NCBI GenBank assembly: GCA_963575745.1
Contig: CAUYUJ010014604.1
Coordinates: 1 to 64,000 of the forward strand
Source: Prorocentrum cordatum
Taxonomy: Eukaryota; Sar; Dinophyceae; Prorocentrales; Prorocentraceae
Length of the DNA: 64,000 nucleotides
Direction of reading: 5' to 3'
Numbering within the stretch: position 1 is the stretch's first letter; every line of letters begins with the position of its first letter. The translations under genes were made by a program, and so were the position numbers. A model generated the notes under the pieces. That model searched no databases, was not told where the DNA came from, and saw nothing but the letters and a program-made list of their open reading frames with translations. This document shows positions 51,881 through 62,038 of the stretch, in pieces.

Positions 51881-52310
51881 GGGATGATCCGAGCAGCCCC
51901 AGAACGCCTTCGGCGAGGCGCAGCTGTTTGAAAGCATCCCGAAGCTGGAAAACCGCTTTGGGAACTTACGAAAACGTCCGAAAACGGCCGGTTTCTCTTT
52001 CCTTCTGCTCCTTGCCTGCCGTCTCCGCCAGGCCCTCCTTCCGCCTGCCCGCCCGCCCCGCCAGCCCCGGCCTCCCGCCTGCGCGTTCGTCATCGTCTGC
52101 TTATTTCTCCCCTCCTGTCCCCCTTTCGCCAGGCAGCAAAGCATGCCCCGGAGCAGCACAGAGCTTCTTGGGACGATCCGGGCACCCCGAGAACGCCCTC
52201 GGCGAGGCCAGTTTGAAAGCATCCCGGAGCTGGGAAGACCTCTTTTGGGGAGCCTGCGACAACGTCCGAAAATGTCCCGCCACCGTGTCGGAGGCGTGGG
52301 TCGGCGCCGC
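51880..52310. repeat. Diverged tandem duplication, ~289-bp offset
   Basis: 'gatgatccgagcagccccagaacgcc...gtttgaaagcatcccgaagctgg...aacgtccgaaaa' from 51,883 is repeated from 52,172 with substitutions, up to about 52,275. Confidence 0.75.
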
Positions 52311-52559
52311 CGTGCGGGCACCCGCCAGGCGCCCTGCCACCGCCCGGCGCCCCCGCCTGGCCGCTCGGCGCGCCGCGGCCGCCGGCACCGTGGCCAGAGC
52401 GGCAGGGTCGGCGACGCGCAAGAGCGACCCTTCGCCGGAGTGGCCTTCCCAGGCACGTCATCGCGTCGCAGAAGAGAACTATCATGACGAGAGGTCTTGG
52501 GCCACTTGGGGCCTCCGGGAGCCCTCGCCAGGCCTCGGGCCCGTCCAGAAACGACTTGG

Positions 52560-52735
52560 GATGGGAGGCCTCTTGAGGCTTCTCGGGGGCCTCTTGGGGG
52601 CGTCGTGGAGCCTCCTGGGCGCCTCTTGGGGCCTCCTGGGGGCCTCTCGGAGCAGAAGGCTGGGATTTTCGGTTCGTGTTCCCTCTCTTGGTCACCTTTT
52701 GGGGGCCGTCTTGGGTGCCTCATGGGCCGTCGATC
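52560..52735. repeat. Reverse-oriented minisatellite patch
   Basis: 'cttgaggcttctcgggggcctcttggggg' words are the reverse complement of the 'caagagg' field; 'gctgggattttcggttc' marks a cassette-like core. Confidence 0.7.
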
Positions 52736-52974
52736 GGGACCTCCGGAACCGCGCATTGAAAAAAAAACAGGGCGTCACGTGTCTGGGTGTGGTGCGGGCC
52801 CACGGGGGTCCCCCGAGCAGTGGACTGCGCGCCTGGATGTGGCCCCTCCGCGGCTCCTGAAGCCACGCACCAAAGGGCACCCGTGCCTAGGGTCACCTTT
52901 GCGCTCAGGCGATGAGTTGGCCCCGTGCCGCGCGGCGGCGAAAAAAGACCCAGGCGTGCCTGCTCCGCTCGGCG

Positions 52975-53395
52975 TCTCGTCGTCGTCGCTCCTATTTCGT
53001 CGTCGTTGTCGTCGTCGTCGTCTTCCTTCCTCCCTCGTCGTTGTCGTCGTCGGCGTCGCCGTCTCCTTCTTCGTCGTTCGCGTCGTCGCCGTCCTCCCTC
53101 CTCCCTCGTTGTCGTCGTTGTCGTCGTTGTCGCCGTCGTCGTCCTCCCTCCTCCCTCGTCGTCGTCTTCGTTGGCGACGTCGTTGTCGTCGTCGTCGTCG
53201 TTGTCTTCGTCGTCGTCGTCGTCGTCGGCGTCGTCGTCGTCGTCGTCGGAGTCGTCGTCGTCGGTGTCGTCGTCGTCGTGGTCGCTGTCGTCGTCGAAGT
53301 CGTTGGAGACGTCGTCGGTATCGTCGTCGTCGGTGTCGGCGGCGCCGTCGTCGTCGTTGTCGCTGTCGTCGTCGGCGTCGGGGTCGTGGCCAAGT
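52975..53395. repeat. Long (GTC)n / (CGT)n microsatellite
   Basis: About 420 bp of GTC repeats interrupted by ctccctcctccctc. The poly-Val, poly-Ser, poly-Arg, poly-Asp and poly-Thr frames it generates on both strands are artefacts. Same trinucleotide (on the other strand) as the 30-31 kb array. Confidence 0.93.
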
Positions 53396-53509
53396 GCCAT
53401 CTGGTACCTACAGTCACGGTCTTGTCGTAAGAGGTCTCGCGACCAAGTTGCGGGTGGGAGGGTGGGATGTTTGCACGAGCAGTGGAGAGGACAGCTTCAA
53501 GACGGTCAA

Positions 53510-53935
53510 AGTGAGTTGCACCACATAGATCGCACCACATCGATTGCACAAGATAAGTTGCACAACATATCCTGCAAAATAGGGATTGCACCACATAGAT
53601 TGAGCCACATGGACTGTGTTGCAGAGCTTAGTGTAACCCATATTGCACCACGCATACTGCACAGCATAGGTTGCATAACATAGATTGCACTTCGTGGATG
53701 GCACCACAAAAATTGCCGAAGCCAGGTTACTAGGAACACTCTGGTTAGTGTCAGCGTTGGCTAGCATAGTTTTACATACGGACATCCGTACGGGTTTCGC
53801 CCCCTGCCGCGGCCCCCCATTGTCAGATCGATACTGGCATGTTGATACTGACGCCAATGAGATGTTGATACTGACATGTCGTGGCGCCGTTTCCAAGACA
53901 TGTTGGTACTGACGCCAATGAGAATGGTGATGGAG
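53510..53935. repeat. 'gttgcaccacatagat' and 'ttgatactgacgccaatga' tandem repeats
   Basis: 53,513-53,710: degenerate units of 15-22 bp ending in 'cacatagattgcac'. 53,825-53,935: four units of about 20-30 bp around 'tgttgatactgac'. AT content is higher than in the rest of the window. Confidence 0.8.
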
Positions 53936-54445
53936 TTTTGCAAGCAATCGTGGTTTCCACGACGCAAAGACGGCGTAATTTACCAGGGATCGTGGTTTCG
54001 GGGACTCGAACAGTATATAATTTGCGAAGGATCGTAGCGTCGAGGACGCGAATATCGCGTCATTTGCAAAATCGTTGCTTCGGGCACATAAATTTCGATT
54101 TGGCTTAAATGCTCTATGTTTTACGCGGGGTCGTGGCCTGAAGGACGCGAATCTATAATAAACGACGAAGTTTATAGCTTCGAGGACCCAGATATTACAT
54201 AATCTGCCATGGACTATGGCTTCGGGAACGCAAACACCGTTCATTGTACACGGGATTGTTGCTGCGGGGACGCGATTGTGGTGTATTGTATTATGGTGTA
54301 TGGCCCCCGCGGCGCAAATATCGTGTAATCTACAAGCCTCGGGGACGCGAATATCGCATACATTACGACGAAGGCTTATGGTTTCGGGCACGCAAGCATC
54401 GAGTATTTTAGTTGGTTCTTTGCCTCTGGGGCGCGAAGCTCATGT
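53935..54445. repeat. Degenerate ~45-bp tandem repeat 'ggacgcgaatatcg..taatttgc'
   Basis: About ten units containing 'tcg(g/a)ggacgcgaatatcgcgtaattt' variants, e.g. near 54,000, 54,045, 54,130, 54,180, 54,215, 54,262, 54,310, 54,345 and 54,390. The common core CGCGA-ATA-TCGCG is a small inverted repeat. Confidence 0.75.
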
Positions 54446-55700
54446 ATGTTCACGTGTCCCACGACCCCCCCAGGAACTCTGAGACCACCCGGAGTGCATG
54501 GTGAAGAGGTGGTTTGGGGTTCTTCTTCGCGCGGATTTCAACAACTTACAGTCGGAATCACGCAGTAGAACCATCACATAGGACATTGGAAATTGAAATT
54601 GGCGCAGGGAGCAGCAAGCCTAATCCTAATCCACGCAGCCTGAAGGCCCCAACGGATTGTCTTATCTATGTGTGTGATTTCTGCGTGTTGGCGTTCTCTT
54701 TCGGAGGCTTCCACATCCGAGCCCACATTGATGCAGTCCACTTCCACGTGAAGGGGGCAATGAAAAATCCAGACACCGTTTTGATGATGATCATCTTAGT
54801 TTCCAGATGTGCCAGGCAACACCATATTGTTCGATACGGTCATTGAAGACACATTCAAGGGACGTTGTGCGCTCACAGTCACGATTGGAGCAATGCCGCC
54901 AGTTTCTCGCGAATTCAGACCCCAGATGCATTGATGCCAAAAGTCAGCTTGTTATGGCATGTTGTATGGCATAGTACACTTGAACAGGGGGGCGATTCGC
55001 GCATGGCACGAGGCCTGTTTGTGTATACATATTTGCCGAACGATTTGCTGTGATTCCGCACACTTTGAAAATGTCCAACCAGAGCGATATTGGGGCAAGA
55101 TTGCAAGGAGTGCCGAGTGTTAAGAAAAGGAGGTGGAGTGATGGGGACGATCGGAGTGACGAATTGAGGACAGTGCCGACTGGGAAGTGAAGGCAGGGAC
55201 CTGCAGAGAAATGAAATAAATGACGGACAAGGTGAGTGAAAGACAGAAAGAATGACCGAAGGTGAAACAGACGTCGCCGGCTTCCGCGGCAGACAGATCG
55301 GCATCCAGAAGCAGCGTCGAGAATGTGTTCGCATGTGGCAGGAGATTAATTGAAGTACGCGCCGTGTTTATCCGTGCGCGCGGCCAACAAATGTGCATAC
55401 GACACGAATGCCGATAGCAGTGGCGCCCAGCCCAGCCCGTTCCATGACAGTCATGCTTAGCTCAGAACAGCCTGATTAGGACAATTCGGCGCGTTCCGTC
55501 CATTTCAGAAATTCTCATTGCGGCGCAGCCCCGTTGGGCTAAGCCCAGCCCAGTTCATTCAAGATCATTCCAACGCACCCCTGCTTTGTCCAGACCGCTT
55601 CCATCAACTTTATTTAATCGCTTCGCTCATTCCGCCGGCCCATAATGTCACACCGTGGTCGCCTGTCCGAGTGGTCGTTTGCAGTGTGGAGCTGCGGCGT
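54445..55700. other. AT-richer stretch, no convincing gene
   Basis: The longest plus-strand frame (54,514-54,846, 110 codons) has a weak C2H2-like spacing (YVCDFC...HIRAHIDAVH) but no supporting context. Nothing else recognisable. Confidence 0.4.
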
Positions 55701-57571
55701 CGGGAGCTGTGTAGTGTTGGGGGCGTTCTTGGGGCCCTCTTGGGCCGTCCTGGAGGCCTCTGGGGCCGTCTTGGAGCCGTCTTGGGCCGTCTTGGGGCCC
55801 TCTTGGGGGCCTCTTGGGCCCTCTTGGGGCGATCTTGGAGGCCTCTTGAGCCGTTTAGGGGCGTCGGGGAACCGAAAAGGTTAAAACGCCCAAATCTGTC
55901 CAACACCAAAGGAAAAGCACAGGTTTTTGCCTCTTGGGGCCCTCTTGGGAGTTCTCTTGGAGGCCTCTTGGGGCATCTTGGAGGCTTCTTGGGCCATCTT
56001 GAAGACGTCTTGGGCCGTCCGGAGGCCATCTTGGGCGTCGTGGAGCGACCTTCGGGCGTCTCGGACCTATATTGGACCGTGTTGGGGGCGTTCTTGGGGC
56101 CCTCTTGGGCCGTCTTGGAGGCCTCTGGGGCCGTCTTGGAGCCGTCTTGGGCTGTCTTGGGGCCCTTTTGAGGGCCTCTTGGGCCCTCTTTCTGAATACC
56201 AGGGCACCCTAGGGCCCTTCTCGTCACCGTCGTTCGTGACGTAAGTCTCTGAATAGAAAGAAGAATGTGATGCGAACCCTTTTCGCTGTGTGAAGCGGCG
56301 GCGCGCCAACCCGCGCCGTCCTGTGGCGGTACTCCGCCTGATATATAAAACCCACCCGCCCACTGCCGAGCCAAACAGGCTGCAGGGACGGGAGACTCGA
56401 GCAGGCCCTTCACGATATATCCATCATGAACATCCTCGAAATCAGACAGGGGGAAAAGAGATCTGCTCGAGCTTGTCGTGCGTGGCACCGGCCGTGGCCA
56501 CGTCGCTCGCAGGGGGCTGGACCCGCCTCCTGCCTTCCAGGATCTTCTTGGCCTCGCTGTGGTCGGTCTCGGTCGTCTCGTCGAAGATCCCTTTACCAAG
56601 GGCCGACGTTTGCGAGCCGACAGGAACCTCTCGTCGTGAACGATCTTCCAGCGCTGGCTCTTCAGGAAAGAGTGAAGCACGTTGAAGGCCTGCTGGCTGG
56701 CTTTGGTCATGCCGTCGGCCAGCTGGGCATGGCTATGCACCCAGCGCACGATCGTCTCGCCCTCCTCGAGGGCCCGGCGCAAGGCGAGCGCCTCTATGGC
56801 CGTCCTCTTTTCATCGAGGCCCAAGCCGGCCGACTCAGACTTCACCACGCCGTCGTAGAACGCCTTGCAGTCCGTCACGAGAGCTCCTGGGATGTGATGC
56901 AGAGCAGCAGCACGGTTGTGGAGATCGACCGAACCAAAGAGCACCTCGTAGAGCACCAGGCGCACCATCATCTGCTCGCCCTCCGCGTCGCTAGCCTCCT
57001 GGATCTCTGCGGACAGGCTGGACCTGGCAACCCGCTTGAGCTTGCGAGATCCCCAGTCCAAGACGGTAAAGTCGCATGCCTCTTGAAAAGGTCTTTCTGC
57101 CGAACTGAGAGCTGTGACGTGACCTCTTTGGGAATGTCCATCTGGTCGGCTGGCCCAAGCAGCGTCGCACCAGGTGTAGATACGAAAATCGGGACCACCT
57201 CGTCCGCATCCTGGCAGTTGGTGGCGAAAGATCTGGATGCCGTCAGTCCGATTGGCTTTGACCATCTTGGTAATGTTGTTCGCTATCGAAAAGAGCTTGT
57301 AGTCACCATTGGGTGTCTTGCTTTGAACCTCGGCAACCCATGCTGAAACCCAGGGAAGTGCATTGACACCAAGCCAAGAAAGAGCTCCACACCAAGTTCT
57401 CAGAGTACTCTGGTCCGCCTCGGTCAATCGGTCGCCGCTCTTGGCCTTCGGGTACTTCGGGAAGATCTCCTTCAGCTTGTCAATGTAGCCCTGCTGGTGC
57501 TGGAAGAAACCCTTCTCGTTCCTCACGATCGTAACGCCGCACTGCTCGATGGAGTCGATCCCGTCGCCCAT
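55610..57571 (-). CDS. RT C-terminus and RNase H of element 2
   Basis: Same frame as the preceding ORF, separated from it by a single TGA (57,587-57,589). Contains the RT connection region and an RNase H domain with Asp in YTWCDAAWASR, Glu in SSLSAEIQEA, Asp in VTDCKAFYD and the final Asp in HAQLADGMTK, so the catalytic set is intact. Genuine homology ends around 56,550-56,600. The frame merely stays open across the LTR and into the minisatellite down to 55,610. It would degrade the RNA strand of the RNA-DNA hybrid during reverse transcription. Confidence 0.8.
   Translation of the reverse strand: MGDGIDSIEQCGVTIVRNEKGFFQHQQGYIDKLKEIFPKYPKAKSGDRLTEADQSTLRTWCGALSWLGVNALPWVSAWVAEVQSKTPNGDYKLFSIANNITKMVKANRTDGIQIFRHQLPGCGRGGPDFRIYTWCDAAWASRPDGHSQRGHVTALSSAERPFQEACDFTVLDWGSRKLKRVARSSLSAEIQEASDAEGEQMMVRLVLYEVLFGSVDLHNRAAALHHIPGALVTDCKAFYDGVVKSESAGLGLDEKRTAIEALALRRALEEGETIVRWVHSHAQLADGMTKASQQAFNVLHSFLKSQRWKIVHDERFLSARKRRPLVKGSSTRRPRPTTARPRRSWKAGGGSSPLRATWPRPVPRTTSSSRSLFPLSDFEDVHDGYIVKGLLESPVPAACLARQWAGGFYISGGVPPQDGAGWRAAASHSEKGSHHILLSIQRLTSRTTVTRRALGCPGIQKEGPRGPQKGPKTAQDGSKTAPEASKTAQEGPKNAPNTVQYRSETPEGRSTTPKMASGRPKTSSRWPKKPPRCPKRPPRELPRGPQEAKTCAFPLVLDRFGRFNLFGSPTPLNGSRGLQDRPKRAQEAPKRAPRRPKTAPRRPQRPPGRPKRAPRTPPTLHSSRRRSSTLQTTTRTGDHGVTLWAGGMSEAIK
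55715..56190. repeat. Reverse-oriented 'cttggg' minisatellite flanking element 2
   Basis: Reverse complement of the 'caagacgg' field, including one cassette core at about 55,860-55,935. A phrase at 55,715-55,810 recurs at about 56,080-56,180. Element 2 is inserted at its right border. Confidence 0.8.
56193..56403 (-). repeat. 3' LTR of element 2 (left copy)
   Basis: The first about 148 bp align with 63,853-64,000. In element orientation it ends GGTATTCA, the canonical CA terminus. The other end is uncertain because the partner copy is truncated. TGCTCGAGTC (minus strand, from 56,403), preceded by purine-rich GAAGGGCC, is the best guess for the start. TATATA lies at 56,341-56,346. Confidence 0.7.
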
Positions 57572-57586
57572 GTCCTCCCAGGTGCC

Positions 57587-60500
57587 TCACGCGCAGAGGT
57601 CCTTGATGCTCTTCAGCGCCTTCCGCCGTGATGGATGGTCTCGGTCTCCGCAGAGAACGAAGTCATCCACGCGGCACATGATGAGCCCCAGCAGCGCCAT
57701 GGTCTCAGGACAGCGTAGACTCCACAGGCATGGTTCGAGATCGCACGCTTGCAGCCCCAGCTTGGCGAAGTCCTGCTTCACCGTCTGCCACCATTTGCGA
57801 GGAGCCTCGCCGATGCCGCACCCTGGCTTCACCACGCGTAGCACTTGGCCAGGTTGAACACCAAACCCAGCAGAGAGCGCCTCGTCGGCTTCCACGAAGA
57901 GGTCCTTCTTCAGGTCGTTCGCCTGCAGGAACGCACTGGTCACGTCGCCCTCGACGATGGTCCAGGAGTTGGCGGCCGCGACCGTGAGGAGTAGATTCCG
58001 AGCGCGGCGCGAGGCCGTTGGTGAGGCAGCCGGCTCCTGTCCGACGTCCTTGGTCTGGTACCCGAGGAGGACGAGGCGCGCCTTCGCGGTCCCATCGCTC
58101 TTGCGCGTCAGTACCCAGCGGCACCTGATCACGCCCGCAGGGTCCTTTACCTCGGAAACGGGCACACGACGGAGACCTTTGTACTGCTTCCAGTTGGCGA
58201 CCTCCTTCGCCATGGCCTTGCGGAACTCAGCCCTCTCGGAGGGGGAAAGCTTCCCACAGTGAAACTCGATCTTATCCTTCCGCTTCTGGTTGGCAACGAA
58301 GCAGTCCAGAATCTGAGAAGTGAGACGACGTCCGCCCTGGCTGTCCGCAAGTTCGGACTTGATCATCTCGAAGTAGGCCGTCATGTTCTCGTCGATCAGC
58401 TCGAAGTCGGTGCCGCCCCGGTTCCCGTCGAAGGCGATCCGGGAGAAGAGCTCCTCATCGTTGTCCTCGACTGTTGGCTTGCCCTCGGAGTAGGGCCCAG
58501 GTCGGTCCTGTCTTCGTTCAGCAGGTGACTGTCGGTAGGTGGTCTCGTCGCCGTTGGAGGCCATGCGCCAGAGTCGATGCGGTAGTTCCGCAGGTGGGGC
58601 CGAGCTCGCTCTGGACGGCGAACTTAACCGAGACTGCTTCGAGACAGGCTGCTCGATGGAGGAGCTACTTGAAGGGGAAGGCGGGGACGATTCAGGCGGC
58701 GTCGGCTCGCCTGCTGGTTCCGTACGTCCGTCCAAGGGATCAGGTTCAGCAGCTTCTTCGTCCATCCGATCGTCTTGGTCCTCAGGAGGTTCGGACGGCT
58801 GGATCGCCTGCGGTTCGAAGTTCTGGATGCGCGGTCGGCTCTCGTTAGTGAGGTCCTCGAACGTTCCGCGGCGGGCGACCTCCATCAAGTCGGACATAGT
58901 AGCCCCGCGTCTCTCCATGTTGTTGAGTTCCACGACCATTCGCTCGGCCTCCGCAGCTGGACGCAGTTGTTCAGGAGCACACCGAAGTAGAACATCGCCG
59001 TGCGAGATCCACACGACTGAAGTTGGGCGGGTAGAGCCAGCAAGTACACGTTGTTCTTGAACTAAGACGCGCGCTGGACCATACCAGGTTGCCTTGACAG
59101 GCCCACGGCCCTTCCGCCAGTAGTAGCAGTGTTCGCCAGTGTTCCAGCGAGTAGTCACGCGGCTGCGGGCATGTTCTGCATGTCGGCGTCGCTCTGAGTA
59201 CTCAACCTCGATGAAGCTCTGACGTGCCAGAAGTCGCCTCTGCTCCCGGGACTCCCCGTTGCTGTCGTCCACGATGGCAAAGGGGTTGCCTGAGCCCCCA
59301 TGGCCTCCAGTACCAAAGGCGTGTACGAAGGGTGAATGGTTCCCGATCTTGTCAAGATCGTTGATCGCGTGCGTGACCTGGCTGATGGCCTCGTCGATGT
59401 CGCAGTCGTGATTCTGTTTCCTGAACTTAGTGAGTGTCCGCTTGAACAGCTGAATCCTGCGCTCAACCTTGCCCATTTGCCAGTGCGCTTCGCCAGGAGC
59501 GATGAACATCCCGATCCCGCGCGCACTGCACCAGCTTTTGGTAAGTTCCGCTCGATGACATCCCTCAGCGTCGCAGCGAATGAGGCGAGGAGTGCGGTAG
59601 TGATTCGTCCACGATCTCCAGGTCTCTAGGAGGTCCGCCGCTGATCGGTTGCCGGACCTCTGGGACTTGTCGCCGCGGTTGAAGATCTGCGCGAGTCCAG
59701 ACCCCTCGTCAAGGTTCAGCGTGAACAAGTAGGTCGCGTCATCAACAGGGTCGGTCCACTCGAGACCGTCACTCCCCATCACCTCGAAGACCTCGGGAAT
59801 GTCGATGCCAGCAGCCGTTCTGACGGCCTTCGGCAACACCGAGGAGTCGCAGGCGTGGCACTGAAACTTCTTGACCATCTTCAGAACCTGGATGCTCGCC
59901 CCCGAGTTCTTAAGAATCTTGAACATGGTTCGGACGCTGGGGTGACCCAGATTGCGATGAAGTCGGCTGAGGCGGTGCTCTATCTCCTGGGCCTCCTTGG
60001 TGCTCAGCGTGCCGCCGTCCTTGGAGAGCTCCCTGGGGTCATCCTCGTCGAGCTCCTCGTCTGACGCCTGCGGTTCCTCCATCTCCTGATCGCCGTCCTC
60101 GTCGATGCCCTCGAAGATGCCATCGTCAGTGTCCTGGTCCGTCGCCAGGAGAGCTGAGGGTCCAGCTGTAGTACCACCTCTGGCACGCAGAAGGTGCTTC
60201 GCCCAGGCCTTGCACAACGCCTCGGGGTAGAACGCTGTGGCCGCTACCACCTTCCCCCCGAGGATCTCACCATGCTCGTGGTTGTCATGCCGACCAGGGC
60301 GACTACTGCAGCGCTTGCCGATGGCCTTCTGCAGCTCGGGGTCGGTAGAGCAGATCCTCCAGACCTTGGGCAAGAGGAGACCGCGGCGGGGGCAGCGGAG
60401 GCCGTAAGCACAGCCAGACACCAGCGTCTCGTAGGTCTGCTCCCTGATGCGCTTCAGTGCCTCCGAACGTCCCCAGCTATGAGATCTCTGCGGCTGCTCC

Positions 60501-62023
60501 AGGTCGATCTGGGTCCCACGGAATTGGAGCCCGACTGACATGATGGTTTCGCACCCAGCTTGTATCGGACAAGCCTGCTGCACCTTTTTACTTAGACGTT
60601 CGCAGTCCTCTGGGGTCTTCTTATTCCAGTTCTGGAGTTGGCAGTCCGCGGTGCACGGGGGACTCATGACGATGCGTCGAGGCCGATGTTGCCGACTGCA
60701 CAGAGTAAGCCGTCGTACTCCAGTCTTCGTAGCCATGTCGAACCCGTTGTGTACCCCAGCTCGGAAGGCAGTTCCACCGAGGTCGATCACCGCCTGGGAG
60801 AGACGAGATTTCGGAGGCGTGCAGACCTCGAGCAGGTCGTAGCGGCCGTTGCGGGACAGAAAGTTAACGTCGTCGCCGATCTCCTTCGTGTAGTCCCGAT
60901 CGTACTGATCGATCGCCTTCTGCATGATGTCCAGGTCCTCGCTGGTCATTGACACTCGCGCCCTCTCTTGCTGACCATCTCCTTCTCGGGTGAGTCGTCC
61001 AGCATCTCGAAGGATTCCGAGGACGGGTCGTTCGCCAGTCTCTTCAGGATCTTGGACAGCATCCGCCTCCACCTCAGGTAGATCACCTCGGACCTGCACC
61101 GCCAACTGACCTCTGGGCTCGCCGGCCTGGGAATCATGCGCTCGGTGGGGCCTGCTTGTGGCGGGTCGTTCTTCCGACGAGGTGGACGGTAGTTTTGCAC
61201 GAAGTTCAGCGACGGGTACCCGGCCTCCCACAGCCGACATTGGTGGGTCTGGCCTCTTGTGCACGAACACCCGTTCCGCTTGCGACCTGGTTGTCTGCAG
61301 CAGCCGCACTTCTGACATCCCGGCGCCTTGGACTTGGCCGCCTGGACGATGGTGGCGGTCGGATTCGATCCAGCAGCCTTCGTGGTCACATCTTTTGGGG
61401 GTACAGAAGCGAACTCGTCTTGTATGACCCTGGCCTCGGACTGGATCTGAGCTGACGTCGACGCGCTCACCTCGGCTGTTGTCGGCAGCCTTGACGGGAA
61501 AGGAGTCTTTCTGCGATCTCGCGGATGCTCCGTAGTAGGGGATGGCGGCGGTGGTATACCCGAAGGCGACGAGATGGTGCCACGGCGGCATGACATCCGC
61601 TGGATATGGAAACGTAGATGAATATTGAGGATCTCCTCCTGATTGAACGCCCTTTCGAGCCGAAAGAGCTCGGTACGCATCCGAATCATCAGGATCGGGA
61701 GGAGGCTCACATTGCCGTGTCGGGAGTTTCGGACTCGTACTAGTCTGCGCTCTTGGAGATGTCTCGGTTTCTTTGATCGTTGCCCTCGAACTCTTGGTCC
61801 CCGAAGATGGTCCCCAAGATGCCCTCGTAGGAGATGCTGTAGGAGATCTCGAGAGGCTTGGGGATGTAGGAGCATGCCCAGGGGGTGCAGCGAGGACATC
61901 CTGACTCCTGTCAGCGTCTTCGAGCTTCGGGAGGTCTGAAGATCTCTTGAGGGCGTGAGGCTTTTCTGGAGTCTTCTTGGGCCCCCCCGGTGGACTAGAG
62001 GAAAGAACTTTTCTCGGATCCAC
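57587..62023 (-). CDS. Pol of element 2: methyltransferase-like domain, integrase, RT
   Basis: The first about 400 codons are low-complexity; a parallel frame (see 60,946-61,899) may be the true one in part. Then come a methyltransferase-like region (LLEVC, IVMSPPCT, DLEQP, GRHDNHEHGE), a pre-integrase zinc region (LHRNLGHPS ... CHAC), integrase core with D-D-E (MGSDGLEW, RCDAEGC, PGEAHWQMGKVER), a Ser/Pro linker, and copia RT with GDVTSAFLQA and CRVDDFVL. The YVDD equivalent is RVDD. Integrase and RT catalytic residues are all present. The frame ends at TGA just after RT, in phase with the RNase H ORF. Confidence 0.85.
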   Translation of the reverse strand: MDPRKVLSSSPPGGPKKTPEKPHALKRSSDLPKLEDADRSQDVLAAPPGHAPTSPSLSRSPTASPTRASWGPSSGTKSSRATIKETETSPRAQTSTSPKLPTRQCEPPPDPDDSDAYRALSARKGVQSGGDPQYSSTFPYPADVMPPWHHLVAFGYTTAAIPYYGASARSQKDSFPVKAADNSRGERVDVSSDPVRGQGHTRRVRFCTPKRCDHEGCWIESDRHHRPGGQVQGAGMSEVRLLQTTRSQAERVFVHKRPDPPMSAVGGRVPVAELRAKLPSTSSEERPATSRPHRAHDSQAGEPRGQLAVQVRGDLPEVEADAVQDPEETGERPVLGILRDAGRLTREGDGQQERARVSMTSEDLDIMQKAIDQYDRDYTKEIGDDVNFLSRNGRYDLLEVCTPPKSRLSQAVIDLGGTAFRAGVHNGFDMATKTGVRRLTLCSRQHRPRRIVMSPPCTADCQLQNWNKKTPEDCERLSKKVQQACPIQAGCETIMSVGLQFRGTQIDLEQPQRSHSWGRSEALKRIREQTYETLVSGCAYGLRCPRRGLLLPKVWRICSTDPELQKAIGKRCSSRPGRHDNHEHGEILGGKVVAATAFYPEALCKAWAKHLLRARGGTTAGPSALLATDQDTDDGIFEGIDEDGDQEMEEPQASDEELDEDDPRELSKDGGTLSTKEAQEIEHRLSRLHRNLGHPSVRTMFKILKNSGASIQVLKMVKKFQCHACDSSVLPKAVRTAAGIDIPEVFEVMGSDGLEWTDPVDDATYLFTLNLDEGSGLAQIFNRGDKSQRSGNRSAADLLETWRSWTNHYRTPRLIRCDAEGCHRAELTKSWCSARGIGMFIAPGEAHWQMGKVERRIQLFKRTLTKFRKQNHDCDIDEAISQVTHAINDLDKIGNHSPFVHAFGTGGHGGSGNPFAIVDDSNGESREQRRLLARQSFIEVEYSERRRHAEHARSRVTTRWNTGEHCYYWRKGRGPVKATWYGPARVLVQEQRVLAGSTRPTSVVWISHGDVLLRCAPEQLRPAAEAERMVVELNNMERRGATMSDLMEVARRGTFEDLTNESRPRIQNFEPQAIQPSEPPEDQDDRMDEEAAEPDPLDGRTEPAGEPTPPESSPPSPSSSSSIEQPVSKQSRLSSPSRASSAPPAELPHRLWRMASNGDETTYRQSPAERRQDRPGPYSEGKPTVEDNDEELFSRIAFDGNRGGTDFELIDENMTAYFEMIKSELADSQGGRRLTSQILDCFVANQKRKDKIEFHCGKLSPSERAEFRKAMAKEVANWKQYKGLRRVPVSEVKDPAGVIRCRWVLTRKSDGTAKARLVLLGYQTKDVGQEPAASPTASRRARNLLLTVAAANSWTIVEGDVTSAFLQANDLKKDLFVEADEALSAGFGVQPGQVLRVVKPGCGIGEAPRKWWQTVKQDFAKLGLQACDLEPCLWSLRCPETMALLGLIMCRVDDFVLCGDRDHPSRRKALKSIKDLCA
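60946..61899 (-). CDS. Overlapping frame with Cys-rich segment, possibly the true frame here
   Basis: Within the pol ORF, this second frame reads more naturally: a Cys cluster (CQKCGCC ... CSC ... HQC) and a helical end (LRWRRMLSKILKRLANDP, then an acidic patch). Over the same interval the main frame gives composition typical of an out-of-frame reading. Two compensating indels, near 61,500 and 60,950, would explain it. Confidence 0.4.
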   Translation of the reverse strand: MSSLHPLGMLLHPQASRDLLQHLLRGHLGDHLRGPRVRGQRSKKPRHLQERRLVRVRNSRHGNVSLLPILMIRMRTELFRLERAFNQEEILNIHLRFHIQRMSCRRGTISSPSGIPPPPSPTTEHPRDRRKTPFPSRLPTTAEVSASTSAQIQSEARVIQDEFASVPPKDVTTKAAGSNPTATIVQAAKSKAPGCQKCGCCRQPGRKRNGCSCTRGQTHQCRLWEAGYPSLNFVQNYRPPRRKNDPPQAGPTERMIPRPASPEVSWRCRSEVIYLRWRRMLSKILKRLANDPSSESFEMLDDSPEKEMVSKRGRECQ

Positions 62024-62038
62024 CAGAGGGTGCTGTCC

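Noticed and set aside
52720-53683. Poly-Asp, poly-Val, poly-Ser and poly-Arg proteins around 53 kb, and similar ones at 30-31 kb
   Set aside because: Direct translation of GTC/GAC trinucleotide tracts.
53510-54440. CRISPR-like array
   Set aside because: Repeats are too diverged, without constant repeat/unique spacer alternation, and the window is eukaryotic.
54514-54846. C2H2 zinc-finger gene
   Set aside because: Only one loosely spaced Cys-Cys-His-His set, no linker or second finger, no supporting context.
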